From positions 186,001 to 250,000 of the forward strand of contig NZ_JAYXKP010000001.1 of the NCBI RefSeq assembly GCF_036039175.1: a DNA stretch of 64,000 bases, written 5' to 3'. Positions 8,819 through 17,045 of the stretch are shown piece by piece. The stretch is from Marinilactibacillus sp036039175 (GTDB taxonomy: Bacteria > Bacillota > Bacilli > Lactobacillales > Carnobacteriaceae_A). The notes below the pieces were generated by a model. The model did no database searches. It was given only the letters and a program-made list of their open reading frames with translations, and had not been told where the DNA came from. The position numbers and the translations under genes are program-made. How positions within the stretch are numbered: position 1 is the stretch's first letter; each line of letters starts with the position of its first letter.

Positions 8819-8832
8819 TGTAAGCGAAATCA
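8819..8832 (+). promoter_or_regulatory. cre site in the leader of the arabinan operon
   Basis: TGTAAGCGAAATCA matches TGWAANCGNTNWCA at 13 of 14 positions. It lies about 85 bp after the -10, so CcpA would act as a roadblock. This is the best cre match seen in the window. Confidence 0.6.
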
Positions 8833-8948
8833 TTTTAGTTTGTCAGTATAAATTTCTATATAAGAAAAATTGTAAAGTTAAATAGTACGTATGATTGCCA
8901 ATAAGATCACTTAAATTCGACTATTAAAGGAAACTAGGAGGAGTCATT

Positions 8949-10205
8949 ATGAATTTAAACAAGAAATTGCTTTTAGGAACAGCTACAATGTCTTTAGCTT
9001 TACTAGCAGGGTGTGGTAATGATAATGAAATAGTTCTATGGACGCCACTTACGGGTGAAGATGGGCAAGTAATGGATGAAATGATTCAAGAATATAATGA
9101 TACAGATCCAGAATTCCCAGTTTCACAAGTTATTACACCTGATTTGTATACTCAGATATATACAGTTATGAATACAGGAGAAGGTACTCCGGATCTTTCT
9201 ATTATACATGCTGATAGAGTTCAAGGTTTTGTCGAGTTAGATATGTTAGAACCTTTCGATGAACTTATGAGTTCGCAAGATGTATTGCAAGCAGATAACT
9301 ATATTGATCAAGCTTGGGAAGCTGGTAACGTAGAAGGAACACAATACACAATTCCATTAGATATACATTCAAACGTACTTTATTACAACAAAGATTTGAT
9401 GGCTCAATATGGTGTTGAAGATTTCCTAGATGATGATGTGTTAACGTTCGATGAAATTATGTCACTTGAAGGGCAACTAGATGAAGGCGTTTACGCAGTT
9501 AACAACTCTTTAATATCTTGGGTCTTGCTAGCAGAGACTGTAAATCTAGGTGGGGATATTAGCGACGAAGAAGGCAACCCTACAATTAATACACCCGAAA
9601 TGCAAGAAGCAATGCAAAAACTGGTCGAAATTGAAGAAGCAGGACTAATGACGCCAAATGGCGAAGATGGATATGCAATGTTCCAAGGTCAATCTGTACT
9701 ATTCTCTTCTGATGGAACTTGGTCATCATTAGCTCACGATATGGTCGAAGATTTGAATTATGGCGTAACAAACATCTATGCTTTTGACAACGAAACCTTC
9801 CATAACCGTGGTTCTTCTCACTTGTTTTCAATGTTAACTAGCGAAAATAGAACGGATGAAAAGGAACAGGGGATAGCTGAGTTCTTGGCATGGGTTAACC
9901 AAAATTCTGTAACTTGGGCTGAAGCAGGACAGATTGTTGCTAGTAGAGATGTCTATGAATCACCAGAATTCCAAGATTTTGAACAATCATTCTTTACTAA
10001 GTCTCAAGAACAATTAGATTCGTTACTAATCTTTGATTACGAATACTACGGATACGTTGAAGCAGCTATTAACACTGTAATCAATGACATGTTATATGGG
10101 AATATAACCATTGAAGATGGTTTAGCTTCTGCTCAAAATGAAGTTGAGGATTTAGTTGCTCAAGGACACGGAGCCGATATTAATATTGAAGATGATGCTG
10201 AATAA
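8949..10205 (+). CDS. ABC sugar importer 2, substrate-binding lipoprotein
   Basis: First gene of the long arabinan operon. The 418 residues begin with a lipoprotein signal (MNLNKK, hydrophobic core, lipobox LAGC with Cys22), followed by IVLWTPLTGEDGQVMDEMI, a family-1 solute-binding start. Further family segments are GTPDLSIIHADRVQGF and a hinge near IPLDIHSNVLYYNKDL. Strong AGGAGGAG precedes the ATG. A terminator sits between this gene and its permeases, so more binding protein than channel can be made. Gene content downstream (arabinanase, arabinofuranosidases) points to arabino-oligosaccharides as ligand, comparable to AbnE of Geobacillus. Confidence 0.88.
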   Translation: MNLNKKLLLGTATMSLALLAGCGNDNEIVLWTPLTGEDGQVMDEMIQEYNDTDPEFPVSQVITPDLYTQIYTVMNTGEGTPDLSIIHADRVQGFVELDMLEPFDELMSSQDVLQADNYIDQAWEAGNVEGTQYTIPLDIHSNVLYYNKDLMAQYGVEDFLDDDVLTFDEIMSLEGQLDEGVYAVNNSLISWVLLAETVNLGGDISDEEGNPTINTPEMQEAMQKLVEIEEAGLMTPNGEDGYAMFQGQSVLFSSDGTWSSLAHDMVEDLNYGVTNIYAFDNETFHNRGSSHLFSMLTSENRTDEKEQGIAEFLAWVNQNSVTWAEAGQIVASRDVYESPEFQDFEQSFFTKSQEQLDSLLIFDYEYYGYVEAAINTVINDMLYGNITIEDGLASAQNEVEDLVAQGHGADINIEDDAE

Positions 10206-10229
10206 GGAGTAGGTTAATCAAAAAGTATT

Positions 10230-10270
10230 AAAGCAAGTTCTTCTGTAAATGAACTTGCTTTTTCTTTTTT
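10230..10270 (+). terminator. Intra-operon terminator between binding protein and permeases
   Basis: AAAGCAAGTTC (10230-10240) pairs perfectly with GAACTTGCTTT (10251-10261), then TTTCTTTTTT. No promoter is visible after it, so the permease genes depend on read-through. This sets a high binding-protein to permease ratio. Confidence 0.85.
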
Positions 10271-10288
10271 GAATTTGAAAGGGGCATA

Positions 10289-11209
10289 ATGATGGAAAAT
10301 ACAATCTCAAATGAGAAGGTTAAATATAATGGTAAAAAAGGCATCAATTTTAAACAATGGATATTTATAGGTCCACATTTTCTATTCTTTGTAGTGTTCA
10401 TTCTTTTTCCAATGTTCTATGGTTTATATGCATCTTTCACAAGATGGAATTTAATTGGAGCACCAAGATGGGTTGGACTAGAAAACTATGAAGCTATCTT
10501 AATGGATCCTACATCATCGTTTTATAGTCAATTCAGAAATGGTTTAGTGAATACATTAATCTTTGTGGCAGGTACTGTTCCTTTACAAGTGATTATTCCA
10601 CTTGTATTAGCAGTGATGCTCCAACACAAAGGTGTTAAAGGTAAAGGACTATTCCAAGCAATTTTTTACATTCCTGGATTAATTTCTGTAACAGCAGCTG
10701 CGTTAGTTTGGTTGTTAATATTTAATCCTAGACTAGGACCTGTTAATAATTTACTAGGATCAAATGTGACGTGGGCTGTTAACCAACCTTATGCTTGGAT
10801 TGTCATATTCATGATGTCACTGTGGGGTGCTATAGGTGGGAATATGGTTATATATCGGTCTGCAATGAGTGGTATATCTAATGATTTGTATGAAGCAGCT
10901 GAGATTGATGGAGCTACAAGTTTTGTTAAGTTCTTTAAAATAACATTACCAACTATTAAATTCCCATTATTGTATACTATTGTAATGTCTACTGCAGGTG
11001 CTTTTAACGTTTATGCTCAACCCTTGATGGTTACTGGAGGAGGACCTGAGCAATCCACATTTGTATTAATGATGTATATAAGAAACCTCGCATTTGGTCA
11101 AGGGCAGTCTGTAGCAGGTATGGCTGCCGCGATGTCAATATTATTAGGTTTAGTGATTGTAATTATTGCGGCCTTCCAATTTAGAATAATGTATCGAAGC
11201 TCAAAATAG
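10289..11209 (+). CDS. ABC sugar importer 2, permease (MalF type)
   Basis: A 306-residue six-segment membrane protein. The EAA loop is at about 201-224 (EAAEIDGATSFVKFF...P). The first segment starts near residue 27 (WIFIGPHFLFFVVFILFP). AAAGGGG lies about 5 bases before the ATG at 10289; a second ATG follows at once. It forms the channel with the next gene. The closest known counterpart by context is AbnF of arabino-oligosaccharide importers; that assignment is inference. Confidence 0.9.
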   Translation: MMENTISNEKVKYNGKKGINFKQWIFIGPHFLFFVVFILFPMFYGLYASFTRWNLIGAPRWVGLENYEAILMDPTSSFYSQFRNGLVNTLIFVAGTVPLQVIIPLVLAVMLQHKGVKGKGLFQAIFYIPGLISVTAAALVWLLIFNPRLGPVNNLLGSNVTWAVNQPYAWIVIFMMSLWGAIGGNMVIYRSAMSGISNDLYEAAEIDGATSFVKFFKITLPTIKFPLLYTIVMSTAGAFNVYAQPLMVTGGGPEQSTFVLMMYIRNLAFGQGQSVAGMAAAMSILLGLVIVIIAAFQFRIMYRSSK

Positions 11210-11224
11210 AAAGGGGCATATAAA

Positions 11225-12076
11225 ATGGCACATTCAAAATCTTTTCAAATTACAAAATGGATCTGTTACGGCTTACTTACGATAACAGCGGTTATCTGGT
11301 TATTGCCAGCGATTTATGCGCTAACAACTTCTTTTAAATCTCAGTCAGATGTTATGCAGACTGGATTCCGTTTGCTACCTGCATCTTGGATTATGGATAA
11401 CTATGTAAGAGTATTATCTAATACTTCTAGCGCTCCAATCGTAAGATGGTTCTTTAATTCTTTGTTTATCTCTACTTCTCATACTCTCTTGATGATGGTC
11501 TTCGTGTCGTTAGCAGCTTTCGGTTATGCTCGTATGGACTTCAAATATAGAGATGCACTATTCTTCACGATACTGGCAATCTCAATGTTTCCAGCAGTAG
11601 TGAATATCATTCCTAATTATATGATTGTTCATAAATTAGGGTGGGTTAATACACCTTTAGCAGTTATCATGCCCGGCCTTGGTGGGGTTGGTAATGTATT
11701 CTTAGTTCGCCAATTCATGCAAGGGTTACCAAAATCCTATGACGAATCTGCACGAATGGATGGTGCAAATGACTTTACAATCTACTTTAAAATTATTTTG
11801 CCACTCATCAAACCAGTGCTCATCGTAACATCAATCTTCTCGTTCACTGGATCATGGAACGATTTCTTATGGCCAACGATTGTATTGAATAATGTTAATC
11901 AATTAACCATAACAGCAGGTCTACAGTTGTTACAAGATATTTACGGTAATTACATGGTAATTGGCCAATTAATGGCATCTGCATTCCTAGCGATGATTCC
12001 GACTTCATTACTATTTATTTTCGCTCAGAAATACTTTATTGAATCGCTTAACTTAAATACTGGTATTAAAGGATAA
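11225..12076 (+). CDS. ABC sugar importer 2, permease (MalG type)
   Basis: A 283-residue six-segment membrane protein with EAA loop at about 172-195 (DESARMDGANDFTIYF...P) and the usual C-terminus FAQKYFIESLNLNTGIKG. AGAAAGGGGC precedes the ATG, 15 bases after the partner permease ends. With the lipoprotein at 8949 and the permease before it, this completes an importer that lacks only the ATPase. Confidence 0.92.
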   Translation: MAHSKSFQITKWICYGLLTITAVIWLLPAIYALTTSFKSQSDVMQTGFRLLPASWIMDNYVRVLSNTSSAPIVRWFFNSLFISTSHTLLMMVFVSLAAFGYARMDFKYRDALFFTILAISMFPAVVNIIPNYMIVHKLGWVNTPLAVIMPGLGGVGNVFLVRQFMQGLPKSYDESARMDGANDFTIYFKIILPLIKPVLIVTSIFSFTGSWNDFLWPTIVLNNVNQLTITAGLQLLQDIYGNYMVIGQLMASAFLAMIPTSLLFIFAQKYFIESLNLNTGIKG

Positions 12077-12097
12077 CGTATAAGGAGGATTTCTATT

Positions 12098-12544
12098 ATG
12101 GATAGAAAAGCAGAAAGAAAATTAATCTTTGCAGCATCGCTATGGCATTTTATCAACGCGATTTTAACAATTTTTGTATTCGGATTATGGTTCAAAAACA
12201 GTGGGGACCTATCCATAATGGAAATTTATCCTGAAATGGCAGGAGGTAGTGGGAGTTTTGTAGATATACTCTACACTGTCATGTCTAGTTATGGATTGAT
12301 CATTGTATTAGTAGGCATGATCAACATTTATTGTCTGAAATTCATGAAAGACAATGAAATCAACAAAAAGTGGCAAGTATGGATGGTGGTCATGTGTCTG
12401 GCTTCATTTATGACAATCGATGTGATCAGTTCATTACTTTATATGGTTGTTTTAGTAACTTATAGTTCAAAAAACAAAGCCATTCGATTAAGACATGGGA
12501 AACACAAATCTAATCATAACGTAAATCAGGAGGTCATTATATGA
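12098..12544 (+). CDS. Small membrane protein of the arabinan operon, unknown function
   Basis: Not recognised as a named family. The 148-residue product has three or four hydrophobic segments (about 8-28, 56-80 and 92-117) and a basic, polar C-terminal tail (RLRHGKHKSNH). AAGGAGG precedes the ATG. Its stop overlaps the next start (ATGA), so it is coupled to the GH43 gene. Position between importer permeases and glycosidases suggests a role in uptake or membrane placement of the system, as with DUF624 proteins beside other importers, but nothing in the sequence shows a function. Confidence 0.6.
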   Translation: MDRKAERKLIFAASLWHFINAILTIFVFGLWFKNSGDLSIMEIYPEMAGGSGSFVDILYTVMSSYGLIIVLVGMINIYCLKFMKDNEINKKWQVWMVVMCLASFMTIDVISSLLYMVVLVTYSSKNKAIRLRHGKHKSNHNVNQEVII

Positions 12545-13497
12545 CAAACAAAACACTTTATAATAATCCTATTGTATTGGAAAGAGCAGATCCTTGGGTT
12601 TATAAACATACAGACGGGTACTATTATTTCACAGGATCCGTTCCAGGTTATCAAGAAATAGAAGTTAGAAGAGCGAAAACATTGAACGAACTAGAAACTG
12701 GTGAAAAAGCCAGTGTTTGGCATGCTCATGAAGAAGGCGAAATGAGCAGATTGATCTGGGCACCTGAGATTCATTTTATCGATGGTGCATGGTATATCTA
12801 TTTTGCTGCTTCGAGTTCGAATGAACCTAAAAACAATATTCATCAGCATCGAATGTTTGTAATCGAATGCAAAGATGATAACCCGCTTACTGGAGATTGG
12901 GTAGAAAAAGGACAAGTTAAAACACATATAAACAGTTTCTGCCTAGATGCAACAACATTCACTCATGAAAATGAGCTATATTATGTTTGGGGACAAAAAG
13001 ATCCTGCTATACCAGGAAACTCAAATCTTTACTTATCTAAAATGGAAAACCCATGGACACTAAAAGGTCATACGACTTTATTGACAATCCCTGAATATGA
13101 TTGGGAAAGAATTGGGTTCTTAGTTAATGAAGGTCCTGCTGTTTTAAAACGTAATGGGAAAATATTTATTACTTATTCTGCAAATGCTACTGATGAAAAC
13201 TATCTGATGGGGATGCTTTCAGCGGATGAAGATAGCGATTTACTGGATGGATATTCGTGGAAGAAATCTCAAAAACCTGTATTTGAATCTTCAGAAGAAA
13301 ATAGTCTTTTTGGACCGGGACACAATTCATTTACCAGATCTGAAGATGATCAAGATGATGTTTTGATATATCATGCCAGACCAGAAAAAAATAAGAACGG
13401 TGATCCTTTAGACAATCCTAATCGTCATGCTAATGCACAAAGATTTAATTGGGATGAATCAGGTTTCCCTAATTTTGGAGTGCCGGGAGAATATTAA
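12541..13497 (+). CDS. GH43 glycosidase, cytoplasmic, probable exo-arabinosidase
   Basis: A 318-residue five-bladed beta-propeller enzyme of family GH43, an inverting hydrolase. The three expected acidic residues are visible: Asp17 in RADPWV (base), Asp136 in CLDATTF (pKa modulator) and Glu197 in NEGPAVL (acid). There is no signal peptide, so it works inside the cell on imported oligosaccharides. Substrate within GH43 (alpha-1,5-arabinan exo-cleavage, arabinofuranosyl side chains or xylosides) cannot be fixed from sequence. The operon favours arabinofuranosides. Its start overlaps the preceding stop by four bases and has GGAGG upstream. Confidence 0.88.
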   Translation: MTNKTLYNNPIVLERADPWVYKHTDGYYYFTGSVPGYQEIEVRRAKTLNELETGEKASVWHAHEEGEMSRLIWAPEIHFIDGAWYIYFAASSSNEPKNNIHQHRMFVIECKDDNPLTGDWVEKGQVKTHINSFCLDATTFTHENELYYVWGQKDPAIPGNSNLYLSKMENPWTLKGHTTLLTIPEYDWERIGFLVNEGPAVLKRNGKIFITYSANATDENYLMGMLSADEDSDLLDGYSWKKSQKPVFESSEENSLFGPGHNSFTRSEDDQDDVLIYHARPEKNKNGDPLDNPNRHANAQRFNWDESGFPNFGVPGEY

Positions 13498-13531
13498 TCC
13501 AAATCAATCCTTATCAAGAAAGGAATAATAA

Positions 13532-15160
13532 ATGACTAAAAAGAGAAAGATGCTCATCAGTCTTTTTTTCGTAGTGATTTTACTAATTGGAGTGAGTGGA
13601 TTTATGGTTTATTCAAGCGGGATCAAGAGACCCAAAACGAATGATTGGACTACGCAAACAAGAAATAACGTTTCTATCCATGATCCGGCAGTGCGGTCGG
13701 TCATAGATGAAAACGGCGAAGAAACTTTCTATGCTTTTGGAACGCATGTTGCACAAGCAAAAACTAAGGATTTTTCCACTTGGGAAGTACCTCATATGAC
13801 TGAGTATGAAAATATGGAAGACAACATTTTGTTTGGGAATACAAACGAAAACTTAGAAGAAACATTTGAGTGGGCAGGTTATGATGATGCAGATTCGAAA
13901 GATGGGTACAACTTATGGGCCCCAGACGTCATCTGGAACGATCAGTTCGAATGGTCTTCAGGCTCAAAGGGTGCTTATCTGATGTACTATTCTGCCAGCT
14001 CTACATGGAGAAGATCCGCAATTGTTTTAATGGCATCTCCAAGTATTGAAGGACCATACACTTATGTTGATACAGTTGTCTATTCTGGTTTTACTTCTGA
14101 AGATTCTACAGATGGTAGTGACCGGAACATTCAATATGAAGGGACTCACTTACCTGAACTAATCAGTGAAGGGAAGATATCTGAGTTCAATGAGAAATGG
14201 GTAAGGCTAGGCGGGAGAGAATATAATACGGATTATGCACCAAATGCTCTGGATCCAGCACCTTTTTATGATGAAAACGGAAAATTCTGGCTTGTATATG
14301 GTTCATGGTCGGGAGGAATTCACTTACTTGAACTAGAAGATGAAACCGGGAAACCAATTTACCCAAGTGAAGATGGCATGACAGAGGACGGTCGGACAAT
14401 TGATCGGTACTTTGGCACAAAAATCTTTGGTGGGTATCATCAATCTGGTGAAGGACCGTACATTGTTTACGATAATGAGACGGGATACTATAATTTATGG
14501 TTGACCTATGGTGGTCTAGCTGCAAATGGTGGATACAATATGCGTGTGTTTAGATCCGAAACCGTAGAAGGACCGTATATTGACGCTAAGGGACAATCGG
14601 CTATATTTGAACCAGCTAGCACCAATTCAGATTACGGTATTAAACTTTTAGGTAATTATCAGTTCACTGGATTAAAACAAGGATATCGTGCTCCAGGCCA
14701 CAATTCTGTAGTTAAAAAGCAAGATGGAGAATGGTTGCTAGTTTTCCATTCTAGGTTTAATCAAGGTACTGAAGCTCATGAAATCAGAGCACAACAAATG
14801 CTTCATAATGAAGATAACTGGCTTGTTCCGATGCCTTATGCTTACAAAGGGGAGTATGCTGATACTACTCCACTAACTTCGGAAGAATTAAGCGGCAGTT
14901 TTGAATTTATCAATCATGGAACAGAAAATTCTACAGAAATGATTGAGACACTTTTAATTGATCTTACTGAGGAAGGCGAGATATCAGGAGATCTTGAGGG
15001 TAGTTGGAACTTATCTGAAGAGAACTTGTTAACAATCACTACTGAACAAGCAGTTTATAAAGGTATCGCAGCTAAACAACAAGATGAATTCGGAGAAGAA
15101 AGAATTGTTTTCTCTGCATTTGGGGATAACAATGAAATGATTTGGGGCATTAGACCATAA
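13532..15160 (+). CDS. GH43 endo-1,5-alpha-L-arabinanase, membrane-anchored or secreted
   Basis: Cuts the alpha-1,5-arabinan backbone outside the cell to give oligosaccharides for the importer. The 542 residues start with MTKKRK and a hydrophobic segment at about 7-28, a signal peptide or membrane anchor without lipobox. The GH43 propeller follows, with Asp51 in IHDPAV, Asp241 in NALDPAPF and Glu307 in SGEGPYIVY. WAPDVIWN and RAPGHNSV are arabinanase motifs. A C-terminal part from about 440 looks like the small beta-barrel found after the catalytic domain in Bacillus Abn2. AAAGGA precedes the ATG. No sortase motif is present. Confidence 0.88.
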   Translation: MTKKRKMLISLFFVVILLIGVSGFMVYSSGIKRPKTNDWTTQTRNNVSIHDPAVRSVIDENGEETFYAFGTHVAQAKTKDFSTWEVPHMTEYENMEDNILFGNTNENLEETFEWAGYDDADSKDGYNLWAPDVIWNDQFEWSSGSKGAYLMYYSASSTWRRSAIVLMASPSIEGPYTYVDTVVYSGFTSEDSTDGSDRNIQYEGTHLPELISEGKISEFNEKWVRLGGREYNTDYAPNALDPAPFYDENGKFWLVYGSWSGGIHLLELEDETGKPIYPSEDGMTEDGRTIDRYFGTKIFGGYHQSGEGPYIVYDNETGYYNLWLTYGGLAANGGYNMRVFRSETVEGPYIDAKGQSAIFEPASTNSDYGIKLLGNYQFTGLKQGYRAPGHNSVVKKQDGEWLLVFHSRFNQGTEAHEIRAQQMLHNEDNWLVPMPYAYKGEYADTTPLTSEELSGSFEFINHGTENSTEMIETLLIDLTEEGEISGDLEGSWNLSEENLLTITTEQAVYKGIAAKQQDEFGEERIVFSAFGDNNEMIWGIRP

Positions 15161-15184
15161 TTTGAATTAAAGGGAGTAAACATA

Positions 15185-16633
15185 ATGACAGTTGAAGTAT
15201 TGACAAATAAAAAAGGACCTACAATTAGTAAATATATTTACGGACAATTTGCAGAGCACTTGGGTAGATGTATCTATGAAGGCGTTTGGGTAGGAAAAGA
15301 CTCAGACATTCCCAATAATGAAGGTATCCGTTTAGATGTAGTAGAAGCACTTAAAGCAATCAAGGTACCTGTCGTAAGATGGCCAGGAGGCTGTTTCGCT
15401 GATGAATACCACTGGAAAGATGGGATTGGGACACCTGCTGAACGTAAAACGATCGTAAACACGCACTGGGGTGGAGTGGTTGAAAATAACCATTTTGGTA
15501 CACATGAATTTTTCCATTTATTAGATCTTCTTGGTGCAGAGGCTTATGTCAATGGTAACGTAGGTAGTGGTACTGTTCAAGAAATGCAGGAATGGGTAGA
15601 GTACATCACCTTTGAAGGCGAGTCACCAATGTCGAACCTGCGTAAAGATAATGGTAGTGAATCTGCTTGGGAAATGAAATTTTTCGGAGTAGGAAATGAA
15701 AGCTGGGGATGTGGTGGAAATATGCGTCCAGAGTACTATGCAGATCTCTACCGCCGCTATCAGACCTATGTTAGAAATTATACAGACAAACATGTTTATA
15801 AAATAGCGTGTGGTCCAAACATTGATGATTACAACTGGATGGAACAAGTAATGAAAATTGCTGCACCGTTCATGGATGGAATCAGTTTACATCACTATGC
15901 ATTGACTGGTGCTTGGGAAGATAAAGGTACAGCAACTAACTTCCCTGAAGCACAATGGCACTCATTAATTGATAGCGCTAAGAAAATGGATGAACTGATT
16001 ACAAAACATTCTACTATTATGGATAAATATGATCCTGAAAAACGTGTGGGATTAATTGTTGATGAGTGGGGTTCGTGGTTATCTGTAGAAAACGGCACTA
16101 ATCCAGGATTTTTGTATCAACAAAACACAATACGTGATGCAATGGTTGCCAGCCTTACTTTAAATATTTTCCATAAACACGCTGACCGTGTTCGGATGGC
16201 TAATATTGCTCAAATGGTTAACGTCCTTCAAGCGATGCTATTCACTGAAGGCGATAAAATGATCAAAACACCGACTTATCACGTTTTTGATCTTTACACG
16301 CATCATCAAGATGCAGAATTAATTGACACATATGGCGAAAGTCAGGAATCTATCGATTATACAATTTCTAAAAAAGATGGAAAAGTAGCCATTTCTGTGT
16401 GTAACTACGGTCTGAAAGGTGAAGAAACAATGTCATTTAACTTAGCGGATTACGCTTTTGATTCAGCTGAAGCATGGATTGTAGCCGCTGATGAAATGGA
16501 TGCTCATAATACATTTGAAAATCCGGAAGTTGTCTCTAAGAAATCGTTTGAAGATTTTAAAATCGAAGGCAGTACAGTGTCCTTAACACTTCCAGCTATG
16601 AGCGTTACAACTCTTTTAATTAAAGAGAAATAA
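15185..16633 (+). CDS. abf2: Alpha-L-arabinofuranosidase, GH51, Abf2 (Xsa) type
   Basis: Second GH51 enzyme, 482 residues, cytoplasmic. Acid/base Glu172 lies in GVGNESWGCGG and nucleophile Glu294 in LIVDEWGSW. The start (YGQFAEHLGRCIYEGVWVG, then RWPGGCFADEYHW) is that of Bacillus Abf2/Xsa, a different branch from AbfA at 3095. The two enzymes in B. subtilis differ in preference for linear and branched arabinan fragments; a similar split here is inference. AAAGGGAG precedes the ATG. It is followed after one base by a small Cys-rich gene. Confidence 0.95.
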   Translation: MTVEVLTNKKGPTISKYIYGQFAEHLGRCIYEGVWVGKDSDIPNNEGIRLDVVEALKAIKVPVVRWPGGCFADEYHWKDGIGTPAERKTIVNTHWGGVVENNHFGTHEFFHLLDLLGAEAYVNGNVGSGTVQEMQEWVEYITFEGESPMSNLRKDNGSESAWEMKFFGVGNESWGCGGNMRPEYYADLYRRYQTYVRNYTDKHVYKIACGPNIDDYNWMEQVMKIAAPFMDGISLHHYALTGAWEDKGTATNFPEAQWHSLIDSAKKMDELITKHSTIMDKYDPEKRVGLIVDEWGSWLSVENGTNPGFLYQQNTIRDAMVASLTLNIFHKHADRVRMANIAQMVNVLQAMLFTEGDKMIKTPTYHVFDLYTHHQDAELIDTYGESQESIDYTISKKDGKVAISVCNYGLKGEETMSFNLADYAFDSAEAWIVAADEMDAHNTFENPEVVSKKSFEDFKIEGSTVSLTLPAMSVTTLLIKEK

Positions 16634-16634
16634 T

Positions 16635-16871
16635 ATGTCTTGTAAAACATGTGAACGCCTTGAAGCGTTGGCGGGACAGGATGTATTAGCATCAATAGAT
16701 GAGCAATTAAGTTTGGAAGTTGATCTAGCTTCAGAAGAATTAAAAGAAAAGAGATTGTCTGTTTGTGAATCTTGCCCATTTTTTCAAAATCATACATGTA
16801 CAAAATGTGGATGTTATGCAATGTTTAGAGCAAGTCTGAACTACAAAAGCTGTCCTGTTGGTAAATGGTAG
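16635..16871 (+). CDS. Small Cys-rich protein, DUF6171-like
   Basis: A 78-residue protein with eight cysteines: C3 and C6 at the N-terminus (CKTC), then CESCPFF, CTKCGC and a final SCPVGKW. The pattern of paired cysteines suggests metal (zinc) binding and resembles proteins grouped as DUF6171; no function is known to me. The start lies one base after the GH51 stop with only a weak ribosome binding site, so translation is probably coupled. It is the last gene before the operon terminator. Why a metal-binding mini-protein is tied to arabinan breakdown is unclear. Confidence 0.7.
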   Translation: MSCKTCERLEALAGQDVLASIDEQLSLEVDLASEELKEKRLSVCESCPFFQNHTCTKCGCYAMFRASLNYKSCPVGKW

Positions 16872-16890
16872 AAGATGAGTGAACTAAGTC

Positions 16891-16918
16891 GAAAAGGATG
16901 CTGATGCATCCTTTTCTT
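16891..16918 (+). terminator. Terminator of the arabinan operon
   Basis: GAAAAGGATGC pairs perfectly with GCATCCTTTTC around the loop TGAT. The pairing Ts are followed by TT. Confidence 0.8.
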
Positions 16919-16950
16919 AATACATAAGTATAATTGAAGATAATATAAAT

Positions 16951-17028
16951 ATAATATTTGTCTATACAAATATTATTATGTCTTTAATTATACCCCTCGT
17001 TTATAGTACAATTTACGTACGGACAAAT
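16951..17028 (+). promoter_or_regulatory. araR promoter with two AraR-like boxes
   Basis: TTAATT (16984-16989) and TACAAT (17007-17012) are 17 bp apart. TTACGTACGGACAAAT (17013-17028) follows the -10 directly. Upstream, 11-bp perfect arms around CTAT (16951-16976) contain ATTTGTCTATACAAAT, which differs from the AraR consensus only in the centre. Centres are 57 bp apart. Autorepression of araR is the likely reading. Confidence 0.65.
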
Positions 17029-17045
17029 CGTAAGGAGTGAAATCA

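Noticed and set aside
14187..14525. Minus-strand open frame (112 codons) opposite the GH43 arabinanase
   Set aside because: Fully inside a gene with clear catalytic motifs; His-rich translation of no known type.
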